Origin: Gemmatimonadetes bacterium T265
GTDB taxonomy: Bacteria; Gemmatimonadota; Gemmatimonadetes; Gemmatimonadales; Gemmatimonadaceae
Reading direction: 5' to 3'
Length of the DNA stretch: 64,000 nt
Assembly: GCA_019973575.1 (NCBI GenBank)
Contig: BPUI01000001.1
Span: 558,001 to 622,000, forward strand
The notes beneath the pieces are model-generated. The model was not told the origin of the DNA and ran no database searches. It was given only the letters and a program-made list of their open reading frames with translations. The position numbers were made by a program, and so were the translations under genes. This document shows, piece after piece, positions 35,239 to 44,268 of the stretch. The number at the start of each line of letters is the position of its first letter. Position 1 is the stretch's first letter.

Positions 35239-36245
35239 CGGTTGCCTCGCGGGCGGATGACGGCGACGGTGCTGTCGATGCAGCGCAGGCGCGGGTCGCG
35301 GGCGCTGCACGGGGCGCGGAGGAGCACGCGGATCTCTGCCGCGACACGTTGCGGCGGTGTGCCCTGGACGGGCGTGCCGGAGGTGTCAACGGCGTCGAGC
35401 TGGAGACCGCGGCGGCCTGGCGTATCGAACGGTCCTGCAGCGGGCTGGATGCCGTCCCAGGCGCTGCCGTCCCACTCGCGGAGGCCGAGTTGCCAGCCGT
35501 CGGGGGCGCGGTAGAGGGAATAGCGGCGGTGGCGGCCGACGCGCACGGGGGCGCCGGCGCCGACCGTCGACGGCAGGACTGGTGGGTCGAGCGCGAGGCG
35601 GACTCGCAGCGCGCCCGGGCCGGTGCCGGCCGCGGTGGCGGTGGCGAACGGTCCGGAGCGGCAGTACGTCGTGCCCTCGCTCACGGTGCGCACGGTGCGG
35701 AGCGTCCAGCGGTCATCGGCGGGGGAGGGCGTGCCGGCGTCGTCGTGGAAGAAGGCGACGTCGCCCGTGCGGGGCGGCGTATTCCACCACACGAGCGTGG
35801 GTGCCGACGGGACGTCGGGGACGCTCGCGAGTTCGACGATGCTGCCGGTGCTGGATACGGACGTGACGGCGCAGGCTACCCCGCCGCCCACGGTCGCGGT
35901 GAGTTCGACCGCGGTGTCGGCGAGGGCGCGGAGGTCGCTCGGGTCCGCGCCGTCGGCGGCGGCGGTGATCGGGCGGAGGTCGGCCGTGAGCGCGCCGGCC
36001 GCCTGTTCGAGTTGGGCGCGCGCCGCGGCGCGGGCGTCGTGCTCGTGGCTGGCGCGTGCGACGCGGACCGCGACGCTGAGGGCGGCGGCGAGCACGAGCG
36101 CGCCGAGTACGGCGGCGAGTAGCGCGTCGACGAGCGCGGTGCCGCGGCGGGCGCGCCCACGCGTTGCAGGTGCCGATGTCACGGGCGCCGATGTCACGGG
36201 CGCCGATGTCACGGGCGCCGGTGTCGCGGGCGATGACGCGGTCAC
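35235..36245 (-). CDS. PilW-like minor pseudopilin
   Basis: From the GTG at 36243-36245 it has 336 residues. A low-complexity lead contains VTSAP repeats, then RRGTALVDALLAAVLGALVLAAALSVA forms the prepilin helix (G|T cleavage likely). The rest is a beta-rich domain with several Cys. Both ends overlap neighbouring pseudopilin genes by four bases. PilW is the best fit by position and size, but not by specific motif. Confidence 0.65.
   Translation of the reverse strand: MTASSPATPAPVTSAPVTSAPVTSAPATRGRARRGTALVDALLAAVLGALVLAAALSVAVRVARASHEHDARAAARAQLEQAAGALTADLRPITAAADGADPSDLRALADTAVELTATVGGGVACAVTSVSSTGSIVELASVPDVPSAPTLVWWNTPPRTGDVAFFHDDAGTPSPADDRWTLRTVRTVSEGTTYCRSGPFATATAAGTGPGALRVRLALDPPVLPSTVGAGAPVRVGRHRRYSLYRAPDGWQLGLREWDGSAWDGIQPAAGPFDTPGRRGLQLDAVDTSGTPVQGTPPQRVAAEIRVLLRAPCSARDPRLRCIDSTVAVIRPRGNR
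36172..36231. repeat. Four 15-base tandem repeats in the PilW-like leader
   Basis: Copies of GCCGATGTCACGGGC at 36172, 36187 and 36202, plus a diverged copy at 36217, encode the Val-Thr-Ser-Ala-Pro repeats near the N-terminus of the PilW-like protein. The repeat is in frame (15 bases = five residues), so copy-number change would alter only the length of the leader before the prepilin peptidase site. Confidence 0.85.
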
Positions 36246-36607
36246 GGCGCGCACCACGCGACGGCGACGATGCCGACGCGCTGCGTGCCGTTCGCGTCGA
36301 GGAGAACGGTGTCGGCGAGCGTGGCGGCGGCGCCGGCGCGGGTCGCGCGCCACTGTTCGACGAGCGGTCCCGCTGGTTGCGTGCCGGCCGCGGGGGTGCA
36401 GGGGCTGGCGCGCCAGCGTTCGACGCGGGCGGCGAGGAGCATAACGCCGGCGTGGCGGGCGCGGGCGCGGCGGGCGTCACGCGCGGCGGAGGCGAGGAGG
36501 CCCGCGGCGCCGAGGACGCCGACGGTGAGGACCGTGGCAGCGACGACGACTTCGGCGAGGACGGTCCCGCGCCGGCGGCGGGCGGGGGGGCGGGGCGAGG
36601 TGGGCAC
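36242..36607 (-). CDS. PilV-like minor pseudopilin
   Basis: The 121-residue protein has a basic leader (PTSPRPPARRRRG), then TVLAEVVVAATVLTVGVLGA as the prepilin helix with the conserved Glu at +5 of the mature form. The remaining domain is short, with two Cys (SPCTP, AWCAP). It resembles PilV/GspI-type minor pilins. It is the first gene of the three-gene minor-pilin operon. Confidence 0.75.
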   Translation of the reverse strand: MPTSPRPPARRRRGTVLAEVVVAATVLTVGVLGAAGLLASAARDARRARARHAGVMLLAARVERWRASPCTPAAGTQPAGPLVEQWRATRAGAAATLADTVLLDANGTQRVGIVAVAWCAP

Positions 36608-36710
36608 GCCGCCAGTGTACGACCGACCCGCGCGGGCGGGTGGGCCGCGACGTTGCGGGGTGGGGCGAAACGTTGCGTGCCGTTGCGTGCCGGGCGGGGC
36701 CCGGGACGCG

Positions 36711-36748
36711 CGCGAGGGCCCGCCCCCGGGTGGGGGCGGGCCCTCGCG
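36711..36748 (-). terminator. Perfect GC-rich hairpin after pilA
   Basis: A 17-bp perfect stem (36711-36727 with 36732-36748) on a four-base loop lies 52 bases past the pilA stop and about 100 bases before the pilV-like start. It probably ends the pilA transcript and keeps the abundant pilin message separate from the minor pilins. A GCCTAACG motif abuts it. No T tract follows. Confidence 0.7.
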
Positions 36749-36800
36749 ATGCCTAACGGAGCGGGCGGGGTCCGCCCGTCAGGCCGGTCTCACGTCGGGC

Positions 36801-37253
36801 TTACTTGCAGGCCGGGACGCCGTCCTGGAGCGAGACGCCGGGGACCACCGCGGCTGCCGCGGAGCTGTCGGTCGAGCCGCCGCTGTAGATCGCGCAGGCG
36901 GTGATCGACTTCACCGACGGGTTGGTGATCTTGGCCGCCCAGCCCGTCGCGGACGGGGTGCCGAGCATCGCCGCCGTCGATCCGTTGCTTTCCTTGAAGC
37001 TGTACGGAGCGGCCGTGACCTTGGTGTAGTCGCCGTACTTGTTGCTGTCGGAGAAGAACGACTCCTGGACGCTGACGAGGTTCTTGAGGTCCGACTTCAT
37101 GTTGGCGACGAACGCCTTCTCCTTGGTGTTCGCGAACTTCGGAATCGCGACGGCGGCGAGGATCCCGATGATCACGACGACGATCAGGAGCTCGATAAGC
37201 GTGAACCCCTTGCGGGCGGCCGAGCGGGTCGCGAGGCGGCGGGTGGTGCGCAT
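36801..37253 (-). CDS. pilA: Type IV major pilin PilA
   Basis: From the ATG at 37251-37253 it has 150 residues. The leader MRTTRRLATRSAARKG ends at Gly16, followed by the classic FTLIELLIVVVIIGILAAVA with Glu5. The mature part contains AIPKFANTKEKAFVANMKSDL, a short beta domain and two Cys (TACAIYS, VPACK) that probably form the C-terminal disulfide loop. A GGAG lies upstream. It is the first gene of the pilus locus and has its own terminator. Confidence 0.96.
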   Translation of the reverse strand: MRTTRRLATRSAARKGFTLIELLIVVVIIGILAAVAIPKFANTKEKAFVANMKSDLKNLVSVQESFFSDSNKYGDYTKVTAAPYSFKESNGSTAAMLGTPSATGWAAKITNPSVKSITACAIYSGGSTDSSAAAAVVPGVSLQDGVPACK

Positions 37254-37610
37254 GCGGTGATTCTCCGAACTGGGGGGTGGGGGTGTGGAGCGCGGACGGT
37301 CGTACGAGTGCGCGAGGCCGGCGGCGGGAGGGGCGCCCAGCGCTCCAGGCGGACGACGGAGCGCGGAGGCGCGCAACGCGGGGCCGGACGGGGGCGGGGG
37401 CGGCGGCCAGAGGGTCGGCGCGCGTTCCGTCTCGCACGCACCATCCTAAGCCATTCGGGCGCAGAGACTTGCATCATTTCTACGCAAGGTGGCCCGCGGT
37501 GTTGCCGACGGACGGTGGGGGTCGCACGGCGGAAACGGCGCGAAGTTGGCGATAGCCGCGGTGGGGGCGAACCTTCGCCCGGGACGAACCACGCACGCAG
37601 GGGTTACGCA
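37254..37610. other. 357-base divergent intergenic region
   Basis: This gap separates pilA (minus) from the CorC gene (plus) and should carry both promoters. A more AT-rich stretch is at about 37440-37490 (CCTAAGCCATTCGGGCGCAG, then ACTTGCATCATTTCTACGCA). No perfect sigma-70 or sigma-54 consensus is found (see rejected items). No small ORF or RNA structure stands out. Confidence 0.4.
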
Positions 37611-39008
37611 GTGTCCGACGCCATTTCCCTCCGCGACGTCGGCGCGCGGCTCGGGGCCGTGGCGCTGCTCATCGCGCTGAACGCCTTCTTTGTCGCGGCG
37701 GAGTTCGCGCTGGTGGGCGTGCGGCGCAGCCGCATCGACCAACTCGCGGAGGAGGGGGACCGCTCCGCGCAGCTTGTCCAGCGCATCCTCGGTCGGCTCG
37801 ACGTCTACATCTCGTCCGCCCAGCTTGGCATCACGCTCGCCTCGCTCGGGCTCGGTTGGATCGGCGAGCAGACGTTCGCGCTCATCATCGACGCGGGGTT
37901 CGCCGCGCTCGGCTGGATCGCGCCCGCGGCCGCGACGCACACGCTCGCGGCCACGGTCGCGGCGTACGTGGTGCTGACAGGGCTCCACATCACGATCGGC
38001 GAGCAGACGCCCAAGTCGGCGGCGATCGTGCAGGCGGAGACGGTCGCCCGGTTCGTCGCGCGCCCGCTGCTCGTCTTCACGACGGTGATGGGGCCGTTCA
38101 TCCGCGTCCTCAACGGTGCGAACAATGCGCTCCTGCGGACGCTGCGCCTGCCCGCGGTCACGGAGCAGAGCCACGTCCATTCGCCCGAAGAGCTGCGCAT
38201 GCTCGTCATGCAGGCGCGCGCGCACGGGACGCTCGACGAGAGCGACTCCGCGATGCTCGCCGGCGTCTTCGACTTCCACGACAAGCGCGCGTACGACGTC
38301 ATGCGCCCGCGCACGGAGGTGGCCGCGCTCGACGTGGACGCGACGGAGGACGAGGTGTGGGCGGCGCTGCGGAGCGAGCGCTACTCGCGCTACCCGGTGT
38401 ACCGCGACACGCTCGACGACGTCGTTGGGGTGTTCCTCGCCAAGGACCTCTGGCTGCGCGACCCGGCCGACGCCCGCCCGTTTGCGCTCGCCGACTACCT
38501 GCGGGAGGCGGTGTACGTGCCGAGTACCCGGGCGGCGGAGCGCGTGCTGGACGACCTGCGGCGGACGCGCGCCCAGCTCGCCGTCGTGCTCGACGAGTAC
38601 GGCGGCACGGCGGGGATCGTGACCGTGGAAGACCTCGTTGAGGAGGTGATCGGGGACATCAACGACGAGTACGATCAGCGGGAGCGCGAGGCCGTGGAGT
38701 TCGACGGCGTGCTCGAACTTGCAGGGACGATGTCGCTCGTTGACGTGCGCTCCGACCACCACCTCGACGTGCCCGAGGGGGACTGGACCACTTTGGGCGG
38801 GTACGTGTTCAGCCAGCTCGGCCGGCTGCCGCACGTCGGCGACCGCGCGCCGTTCCCGGGCGGTGAGTTTGAAGTGGTCGCGATGGACGGGCGGCGCGTG
38901 GCCGCCGTCCGCGTCCACCGCGCGACGGCGGCCACGACGGGCGGGCCGACGGGCGGGCGGGCGAACAAGGGGACGCAGGTCGGACAGGGGATGGGGGGGG
39001 AGCGATGA
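37611..39008 (+). CDS. CorC/HlyC-family (CNNM-CBS) transporter-like protein
   Basis: From the GTG at 37611 it has 465 residues: a CNNM/DUF21 membrane domain (about 10-195, ALNAFFVAAEFALVGVRRSR, QLGITLASLGLGWIGEQTF, GEQTPKSAAIVQAE), two CBS motifs (about 215-330, DVMRPRTEVAALDVDATEDE, SRYPVYRDTLDDVVGVFLAK) and a CorC_HlyC transporter-associated domain (LDVPEGDWTTLGGYV). The family mediates Mg/Co efflux or tolerance. The usual RBS-like AGGGG is seven bases upstream. It overlaps the next gene by four bases. Confidence 0.92.
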   Translation: MSDAISLRDVGARLGAVALLIALNAFFVAAEFALVGVRRSRIDQLAEEGDRSAQLVQRILGRLDVYISSAQLGITLASLGLGWIGEQTFALIIDAGFAALGWIAPAAATHTLAATVAAYVVLTGLHITIGEQTPKSAAIVQAETVARFVARPLLVFTTVMGPFIRVLNGANNALLRTLRLPAVTEQSHVHSPEELRMLVMQARAHGTLDESDSAMLAGVFDFHDKRAYDVMRPRTEVAALDVDATEDEVWAALRSERYSRYPVYRDTLDDVVGVFLAKDLWLRDPADARPFALADYLREAVYVPSTRAAERVLDDLRRTRAQLAVVLDEYGGTAGIVTVEDLVEEVIGDINDEYDQREREAVEFDGVLELAGTMSLVDVRSDHHLDVPEGDWTTLGGYVFSQLGRLPHVGDRAPFPGGEFEVVAMDGRRVAAVRVHRATAATTGGPTGGRANKGTQVGQGMGGER

Positions 39009-39853
39009 CACGTGGGGGAAAGGGCGGACTCGTCGGCGGCGCGGTGGCCGCGCTCGTCGTGTTAGGCACTGGCTGCCGGCCGCGGACGGCCGACGGGGCG
39101 GGCGGGGGCACGCCGCCGGCCGCGCGTGCCGACGCGCCGAACGACAGCATCGCGGTCCGCGGCCCCGCGGGTGCCGCGGCCGACCGCTTCCCCGCCCCGT
39201 CGCGCCCCGTGTCGAGCATCGTCGCGCCGCGGTGGAGCGACGAGGACGACCGCGACCAGGCGGGCGAGGCCGAACGCGTGCTCGCGCTGGCCGGGGTTAA
39301 GGCGGGTACTCAGGTCGCTGACATCGGAGCGGGCGACGGGTATTACACCGTGCGCGCGGCCCCGCTCGTCGGGGCGACGGGGCGCGTGTGGGCGGAGGAC
39401 ATCGAGGCGCGCTACCTCGAGCTCCTCCAGAAACGGCTCCGCGCCCGCCCCCAGCCGAACGTCGTCCTCGCGCTCGGCGAACCGCACGACCCCCGCCTCC
39501 CGACCCGGTCGGCGGACGTCGCGCTGCTGATTCACATGTACCACGAGATCTCGCAGCCGTTCGGGCTGCTCTACAACCTGTACGCGAGCCTCCGCCCGGG
39601 CGCGCGGGTCGTGATCCTCGACACCACGCGCCCGACGGACCGCCACGGTACGCCCCCCGCCCTGCTCCGCTGCGAGCTCGGGGCGATGGGATACGAGCAA
39701 ACGCGGACCGAGGAGACCGGGCCCGGCGAGTACGTCGCGGTGTTCGCGCCGCCGGCCACGGCGGCCGCGCTCACCGCCCCGGAGCGCGTCGCGGGCCGCC
39801 TCGCCGCACTCGGCTGCGCCCGCATCGCCCGCCAGGCGGCGGGCGGGACGTGA
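39005..39853 (+). CDS. Lipoprotein-type SAM-dependent methyltransferase
   Basis: The 282-residue protein begins with a lipoprotein signal (AVAALVVLGTGC) and a disordered linker. It then has a class I methyltransferase domain (about 95-220) with motif I VADIGAGDGYYTV, EDIEARYLELL, the LLIHMYHEI loop and RPGARVVILDTTRP. An exported, lipid-anchored methyltransferase is unusual but recurs in this phylum and in proteobacteria, always without a proven substrate. It is ATGA-coupled to the CorC gene. Confidence 0.85.
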   Translation: MTRGGKGGLVGGAVAALVVLGTGCRPRTADGAGGGTPPAARADAPNDSIAVRGPAGAAADRFPAPSRPVSSIVAPRWSDEDDRDQAGEAERVLALAGVKAGTQVADIGAGDGYYTVRAAPLVGATGRVWAEDIEARYLELLQKRLRARPQPNVVLALGEPHDPRLPTRSADVALLIHMYHEISQPFGLLYNLYASLRPGARVVILDTTRPTDRHGTPPALLRCELGAMGYEQTRTEETGPGEYVAVFAPPATAAALTAPERVAGRLAALGCARIARQAAGGT

Positions 39854-39872
39854 GCGCGGGGCGAGCCTGCCG

Positions 39873-40316
39873 ATGAACGAACTCGACGTCCCGGCCGACG
39901 CCCTCGTGATCACCCCGCGGCTCGCGATCCCGCGCGCCGAACTCGAGGTGAAGGCGACGCGCGCGGGCGGGCCCGGCGGGCAGCACGTGAACACGTCGAG
40001 TACGCGCATCGAGCTGCGGTGGAACGTGCGCACGTCGCGCGCGCTCGACGACGTGCTGCGCGACCAGCTGCTCGCACGCCTCGCGGGCCGGCTCGACGCG
40101 GAGGGCGGCGTGCGCGTGGTGGCGAGCGAGTACCGGTCGCAGCGGCAGAACCGTGAGGCGGCGGAGGCGCGCCTCGCGGCGCTCGTGCGCGCGGCGACCG
40201 TCGTGCCCAAACGGCGGAAACCCACGAAGCCGACGCGCACGTCGATCGTGCGCCGGATGGAGGGGAAGCGCCGGCAGAGCGAAAAGAAGGCGACGCGCCG
40301 CAAGGTCGACGACTAA
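39873..40316 (+). CDS. arfB: ArfB-type peptidyl-tRNA hydrolase (ribosome rescue)
   Basis: ArfB rescues ribosomes stalled on non-stop mRNA. The 147-residue protein has the catalytic GGQ in KATRAGGPGGQHVNTSSTRI, a class-I release-factor fold and a basic C-terminal tail (KRRKPTKPTRTSIVRRMEGK) that enters the empty mRNA channel. Length and tail match YaeJ/ArfB rather than a full release factor. It lies 20 bases after the methyltransferase gene. Confidence 0.93.
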   Translation: MNELDVPADALVITPRLAIPRAELEVKATRAGGPGGQHVNTSSTRIELRWNVRTSRALDDVLRDQLLARLAGRLDAEGGVRVVASEYRSQRQNREAAEARLAALVRAATVVPKRRKPTKPTRTSIVRRMEGKRRQSEKKATRRKVDD

Positions 40317-40349
40317 CGTGGTGGATGCACCGGGGGCGTCACGCGCGCC

Positions 40350-41513
40350 CTACGGCGCCGCGAGCAACCGGTCGACGACCGCCGCGGCCGCGCCGTCGAG
40401 GCTCACCGCCTCGGCACGCGGGAGCAGGCCGTCGGTCGCGAGCCGCTGCACGACGGTCCGGAAGAGGGCGAGGACGTTGGCCGCCGCCGCGGGGTTCCGC
40501 TCGGACAGACCGCGGAGGGCGGTGCTCAGGTACGCGTTCAGCGCGACGCACCGGCCGCTCAACCGGTCGCCGGCGCCCTCGCACGCGGCGTCGGTGAGGT
40601 GTCGGAGCTGGTCGAGCAGCACGCCGGTCGGCAGTGCGGCGCGCGCCGGCTGGAGGTCGAGGACGGCCTCGGCGGCGGCCCGGCGGACCACGTACGCGCC
40701 GTCGACGCGCTCGGAGTCGGCGCGCGCCATCTGGTCGACGGCGGGCAGGAGCTCGACGATCCCGCCGCGGGCGGCGACCATCGCGACCTGCATCCGGACC
40801 GAGTACCAGGGGTGACGCGTCGCGGCGAGCAGGTGCCGGAGCGCGTGCGCGGAGTCGGCGCGCGTGAGGCGGGCGCCGTAGCGTGCGTACATGAGCGCGT
40901 AGGTCTCGACCACGTCCGAGGCGTGGTCGTCGCTCGCCCGGACGAGCGAGTCGAGGGTCGGCATGACCGCGCGGCCCTGGGATGCGACGAACGCCGCGAT
41001 CCCGGAGCCGACGCCGAGCCCGCCCAGGCGGATGATCCCGGGGGTGGCGCGCACGTCGCGGGTGTTGGCGGCCGCGACGAGGAGGTCGACGAGGTACTCG
41101 CCGAATTCCTCGTCGGCGTCGGCGTGGCTTGTGGCGGCCTCGCGGTCCAGGAGCGCGAGCACCGGGGCGACGAGCGAGGGCGGCAGCGCGGTCGCGTACG
41201 CGCCGTTGATGCGGGCGAGGGCGGCGTGGCGGTCGTTCCAGTCGGCGGCCGCGAGTCCCGCGCGTACCGAGTCGAGCGCGGCCGGCGAGAGGGCGGAATC
41301 CTGCTGGGTGCCCTGCGCGCGGACGGGGTGCGGGACGGTCCCGGTGGCCGCGGCGGCGGCCGCGGCGAGCGCCGCCGCGCCGACCACCGCGGCAATCCGC
41401 GCACGCGTTAGGCGGGTGTGCGTTGGGCGGGTGCGCGTCGGGCGGGCCTTCGGACGAACGACGTCGGCGGGCGCCGCGCCGCGCGGCGGCCGGCGGCGGA
41501 CGAGAGGATGCAT
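40350..41513 (-). CDS. Secreted HEAT-like repeat protein
   Basis: From the ATG at 41511-41513 the protein has 387 residues with a basic lead and a membrane or signal segment (IAAVVGAAALAAAAAAATG, ending PVRAQG). The mature part is all-helical with repeating units typical of HEAT/Armadillo folds (WNDRHAALARINGAYATALP, HPWYSVRMQVAMVAARGGIV, DGAYVVRRAAAEAVLDL). Function is unknown. It follows the M15 peptidase gene on the same strand. Confidence 0.65.
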   Translation of the reverse strand: MHPLVRRRPPRGAAPADVVRPKARPTRTRPTHTRLTRARIAAVVGAAALAAAAAAATGTVPHPVRAQGTQQDSALSPAALDSVRAGLAAADWNDRHAALARINGAYATALPPSLVAPVLALLDREAATSHADADEEFGEYLVDLLVAAANTRDVRATPGIIRLGGLGVGSGIAAFVASQGRAVMPTLDSLVRASDDHASDVVETYALMYARYGARLTRADSAHALRHLLAATRHPWYSVRMQVAMVAARGGIVELLPAVDQMARADSERVDGAYVVRRAAAEAVLDLQPARAALPTGVLLDQLRHLTDAACEGAGDRLSGRCVALNAYLSTALRGLSERNPAAAANVLALFRTVVQRLATDGLLPRAEAVSLDGAAAAVVDRLLAAP

Positions 41514-41596
41514 GTGGGTGCTCCGGGCGTGTGGAGGGAGGGGAGTCGCGGCGGGCGGGCGCGGGGCGTGCTCGCCCGCCGCTCGTGGGGTCGGCC

Positions 41597-42670
41597 TCAC
41601 CATCCCCGGGGGCAGACGGGGGCGCCGGGGCGCCAGTCGGCGTGCACGTGGTGCAGCTTGCTGATGCTGAGCGGCTCGACGCACGCGCCGGCGCGCTTGG
41701 AGACGTCCTTCAGCGCGTCCCACCGCGCGCGATCGTTGAACGTGGCGAGGTCGACCGCCGTCCCGTACTGGTGCTGGCTCAGCTTGGCCGCGCCGTTGGG
41801 GATGTGGAACCGCTGGTGGGCGGGGTTGCGGAAGACGCTGTTGAGCGTGAGCGGGGTACCGGCCCGCGCCTCCAACTCGGGGAGCTTCTGCAGCAGCCGC
41901 GTCGTGAGCACGGCGAAGCGGTAGTCGCCCTGGTTGAGCTCCGCCCAGCCGAACCGCGTGACGCCGGCGACGTCGGCGGCCGTGCGCGTGTCGGCGGCGG
42001 TGGGGACCGGGATGCCGTGGTCGACGTACTCCTGGCGCAGCACGTCGACCTCGCGCTGCCGAACGACGAGCGAGTCGCGCAGGGGCGCGCCGCCCGCGCC
42101 GAGGACCGCGGCGACGACCCGGAACGCGAGCGCCTTGTCGGTCCACGCGGTCCCGTGCGGGAGTTGCCAGCGCGTCGCCGTCTGGTTGGGCAGGTCGACC
42201 GACGTGGAGGCGCCGTTCGGGGGCGCGGTGGAGGGGGCCGCGCTCTGGACGCGGTCGGCGGGGTCGTCGGCGACCGTCCACGCGACCGCGCCGGCGAGGG
42301 TGGTCGGGCTCACGTCGGCGGCGAGCGTGAGGGTGCGTTCGCCGCTCCGCGTGGTGAACGAGCCCTCCGGGTTGGGGCCCTGCGCGGTGATGATGCGCAG
42401 CCGCGCGGGCGCGCTGTCGATCGGCGGGAGCGGGACGACGACGCACGACGAATCGCGTCCGCTGGACGTGCAGTCGCACGTGCTGAGGCTGTCCGCGCAG
42501 GTCGGCGCGCAGGGGTGACTTCCTCCCGGGCCGGTACAGCCGATGATACCGAACGCGTGGGGTGGTCGGGGCGCGAGAGGGGTGATGCGGTCGGCGCAGG
42601 AGACCGCGGCGAGGGCGGCGGTGAGACCGACGAGGGCGAGACGGGGGCCCGGATACGATTCGCGGGACAC
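41597..42670 (-). CDS. M15-type D-Ala-D-Ala carboxypeptidase-like lipoprotein
   Basis: The 357-residue protein has a lipoprotein signal (LVGLTAALAAVSC), a Cys-rich segment (about residues 44-75) and an Ig-like region. The C-terminal peptidase domain has SQHQYGTAVDLA (the SxHxxGxAxD zinc motif) and HHVHADW (third zinc ligand His). FRNPAHQRFHIPNGA completes the fold. This resembles Peptidase_M15_3/VanY-like enzymes that trim peptidoglycan stems. Cell-wall placement is inferred from the lipoprotein signal. Confidence 0.82.
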   Translation of the reverse strand: MSRESYPGPRLALVGLTAALAAVSCADRITPLAPRPPHAFGIIGCTGPGGSHPCAPTCADSLSTCDCTSSGRDSSCVVVPLPPIDSAPARLRIITAQGPNPEGSFTTRSGERTLTLAADVSPTTLAGAVAWTVADDPADRVQSAAPSTAPPNGASTSVDLPNQTATRWQLPHGTAWTDKALAFRVVAAVLGAGGAPLRDSLVVRQREVDVLRQEYVDHGIPVPTAADTRTAADVAGVTRFGWAELNQGDYRFAVLTTRLLQKLPELEARAGTPLTLNSVFRNPAHQRFHIPNGAAKLSQHQYGTAVDLATFNDRARWDALKDVSKRAGACVEPLSISKLHHVHADWRPGAPVCPRGW

Positions 42671-42821
42671 GGCACCTCCTGACGGGGCGAGGGGGACGGG
42701 CCCGCCGCATCGGCGGCGGGACGGGCGTCAACCTCGCGCCTCCCGGAGGAGGTACCTGCATCAAATCGTCGCCGGGTGGGCGGAAATCCCGCAGTACCGC
42801 ACCGGCTGATCCCGAACGCGG

Positions 42822-42870
42822 CGGCGGCGCGCTCCCACCCCGGCCGAATCCGGGAGGAAGCGCGCCGCCG
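42822..42870 (-). terminator. Hairpin after the outer-membrane barrel gene
   Basis: CGGCGGCGCGCT (about 42822-42833) pairs with AGCGCGCCGCCG (about 42859-42870) around a loop that contains a smaller CCGG...CCGG stem. It lies 36 bases past the stop of the minus-strand gene at 42906. The rest of the gap to 42671 shows only an AT-richer patch near 42760. Confidence 0.65.
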
Positions 42871-42905
42871 GGCGCGGACGGTGAGCGCGGGGGTGCCCCG
42901 CGCGG

Positions 42906-43778
42906 CTACCGTCCCGTGAGGGACACGCCGAGGTGGTACGTCACGAAGTCCGCGCGGCCGCGGAGGGCGAGCGTGTTCGGGTCGACGTCGGCGGGGACCG
43001 CGCCGGGCGCGAGGTAGCGGACGTCGTTGACGCGCTGCCAGCGGACGCCGGCGTCGACGAAGGCCGCGCTCCGGCCCGCGCTCCCGACCCGGAAGCGCAC
43101 CCCGCCGCCCGCGGCGCGGGCGAGGGCCCAGTTGGACAGGTCCGTCGACTGGAAGTCCCGGTTGAAGCCGTACGGGTCGCCGTAGAGGGCGTACTGCAGC
43201 GACGTGGTAGTCGTGAAGTTCGCCCCGCCGACGGTTGCGAAGCCGTACGGGCGCACGGGGCCGAGGGGGATCGTGACCTGGGGGCCGATGCCGAGCCAGA
43301 AGATGTCGTTGCTCGTCGATTGGCGGAGCTGCGTCGTGAAGAAGCCGTAGCCAGGCTGTGTGGTGCGCAGCGAGGTCGTGCCGTAGTTCTGGGCGCCTCC
43401 CTCGAGGCGGAGCCCGAGGATGCCGACCGGATCGGCGCTGATCGACGCGAAGCCCGCCACGCCGAACCCGACGCGTCCGCCGCGGCGGAAATCGCCGAGC
43501 GGTTGGCTCAGGGCGACCGAGAAGCCGCCCGTGATGCGGCGCGCGAGCGCGGCGCGGTGCGGGGTGTCGTCGTCCGGAAAGGGGTCGCGGCCGAAGTCGT
43601 CCTGGGCGAGGCCGCGGTCGACCGTGTCGCGGAAAGCGGCCGAGTGCGCGCGGGTTGCGGCGGGGTCGGCCGCCGAACGGGCGGGCGCGGGCGCGGCCTG
43701 CGCGCGGACCGCGCGCGGGCTCATACCGCCGAGGACGAGGAGCGAGGCGAACGTGCACCGGACGACCGACACGCGCAT
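42906..43778 (-). CDS. Outer-membrane beta-barrel protein
   Basis: The 290-residue protein has a signal peptide (MRVSVVRCTFASLLVLGGMS, ending VRAQA), a disordered stretch and then alternating beta strands (FSVALSQPLGDFRRGGRVGF, GILGLRLEGGAQNYG, VRPYGFATVGGANF, FVDAGVRWQRV) ending in YHLGVSLTGR. This is the pattern of an 8-stranded OmpW/OmpA-like barrel. Specific function is not recognised. Confidence 0.75.
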   Translation of the reverse strand: MRVSVVRCTFASLLVLGGMSPRAVRAQAAPAPARSAADPAATRAHSAAFRDTVDRGLAQDDFGRDPFPDDDTPHRAALARRITGGFSVALSQPLGDFRRGGRVGFGVAGFASISADPVGILGLRLEGGAQNYGTTSLRTTQPGYGFFTTQLRQSTSNDIFWLGIGPQVTIPLGPVRPYGFATVGGANFTTTTSLQYALYGDPYGFNRDFQSTDLSNWALARAAGGGVRFRVGSAGRSAAFVDAGVRWQRVNDVRYLAPGAVPADVDPNTLALRGRADFVTYHLGVSLTGR

Positions 43779-43899
43779 GGAAACCTCCGGGTGGGCGCTG
43801 ACCGCAAGTTAGCGTGCGGACGCGCTCGCTCGTTCCGAGCCCGGGGCGCGGGAGCGCGCCTTGCGCGGTGGGGCGCGCGTCCCGAGGATGTAGGCGGGT

Positions 43900-44268
43900 T
43901 TGGTTCGCTCTGTCTCCTGCTCCGGTGCCGCGTTGTCCTACTCCCGTCCCATCTTCGACCCGTTCGACGACCCCGAGGGCGACGCGGGCGCGTCGCCGGC
44001 CGACCGCGAGCCGGACGACGACGCCGCAGACGGCGAGGACGTGTTGCTCGACGCGGCGTTCCCGCTCGGCGACGGCGTGGCGGACGTCGAAGCGACCGTA
44101 TGGTGTCCGTACTGCGGCGAGCCGACCGAGGTCGCGATCGACCCCGGGGGTGGGGAGGCGCAGGAGTACGTGGAGGACTGCGCGGTGTGTTGTCGGCCGT
44201 GGCGCGTGACCGTGGCCTACGGCGCCGACGGGACGGCGCGCGTGTCGGCGGAGACGGCGGACGAGTGA
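43900..44268 (+). CDS. CPXCG-motif zinc-ribbon protein
   Basis: The 122-residue protein has an acidic N-terminal half and a C-terminal CPXCG domain with CPYCGEPTEV and EYVEDCAVCCRPWRV, forming a likely zinc ribbon. The family (Cys_rich_CPXG) is conserved but uncharacterised. The real start may be downstream (TTG 43933, giving LSYSRPIFDP). It is GTGA-coupled to the CHAD-CYTH gene. Confidence 0.82.
   Translation: MVRSVSCSGAALSYSRPIFDPFDDPEGDAGASPADREPDDDAADGEDVLLDAAFPLGDGVADVEATVWCPYCGEPTEVAIDPGGGEAQEYVEDCAVCCRPWRVTVAYGADGTARVSAETADE

Noticed and set aside
37446-37470. Sigma-54 promoter before the CorC gene (GGCGCAGAGACTTGC)
   Set aside because: GG and GC are 11 bases apart rather than the required 10, so the -24/-12 spacing is wrong.
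37446-39011. Long minus-strand open frame opposite the CorC gene
   Set aside because: Arg/His/Val-rich shadow of an unmistakable CNNM-CBS gene on the plus strand.
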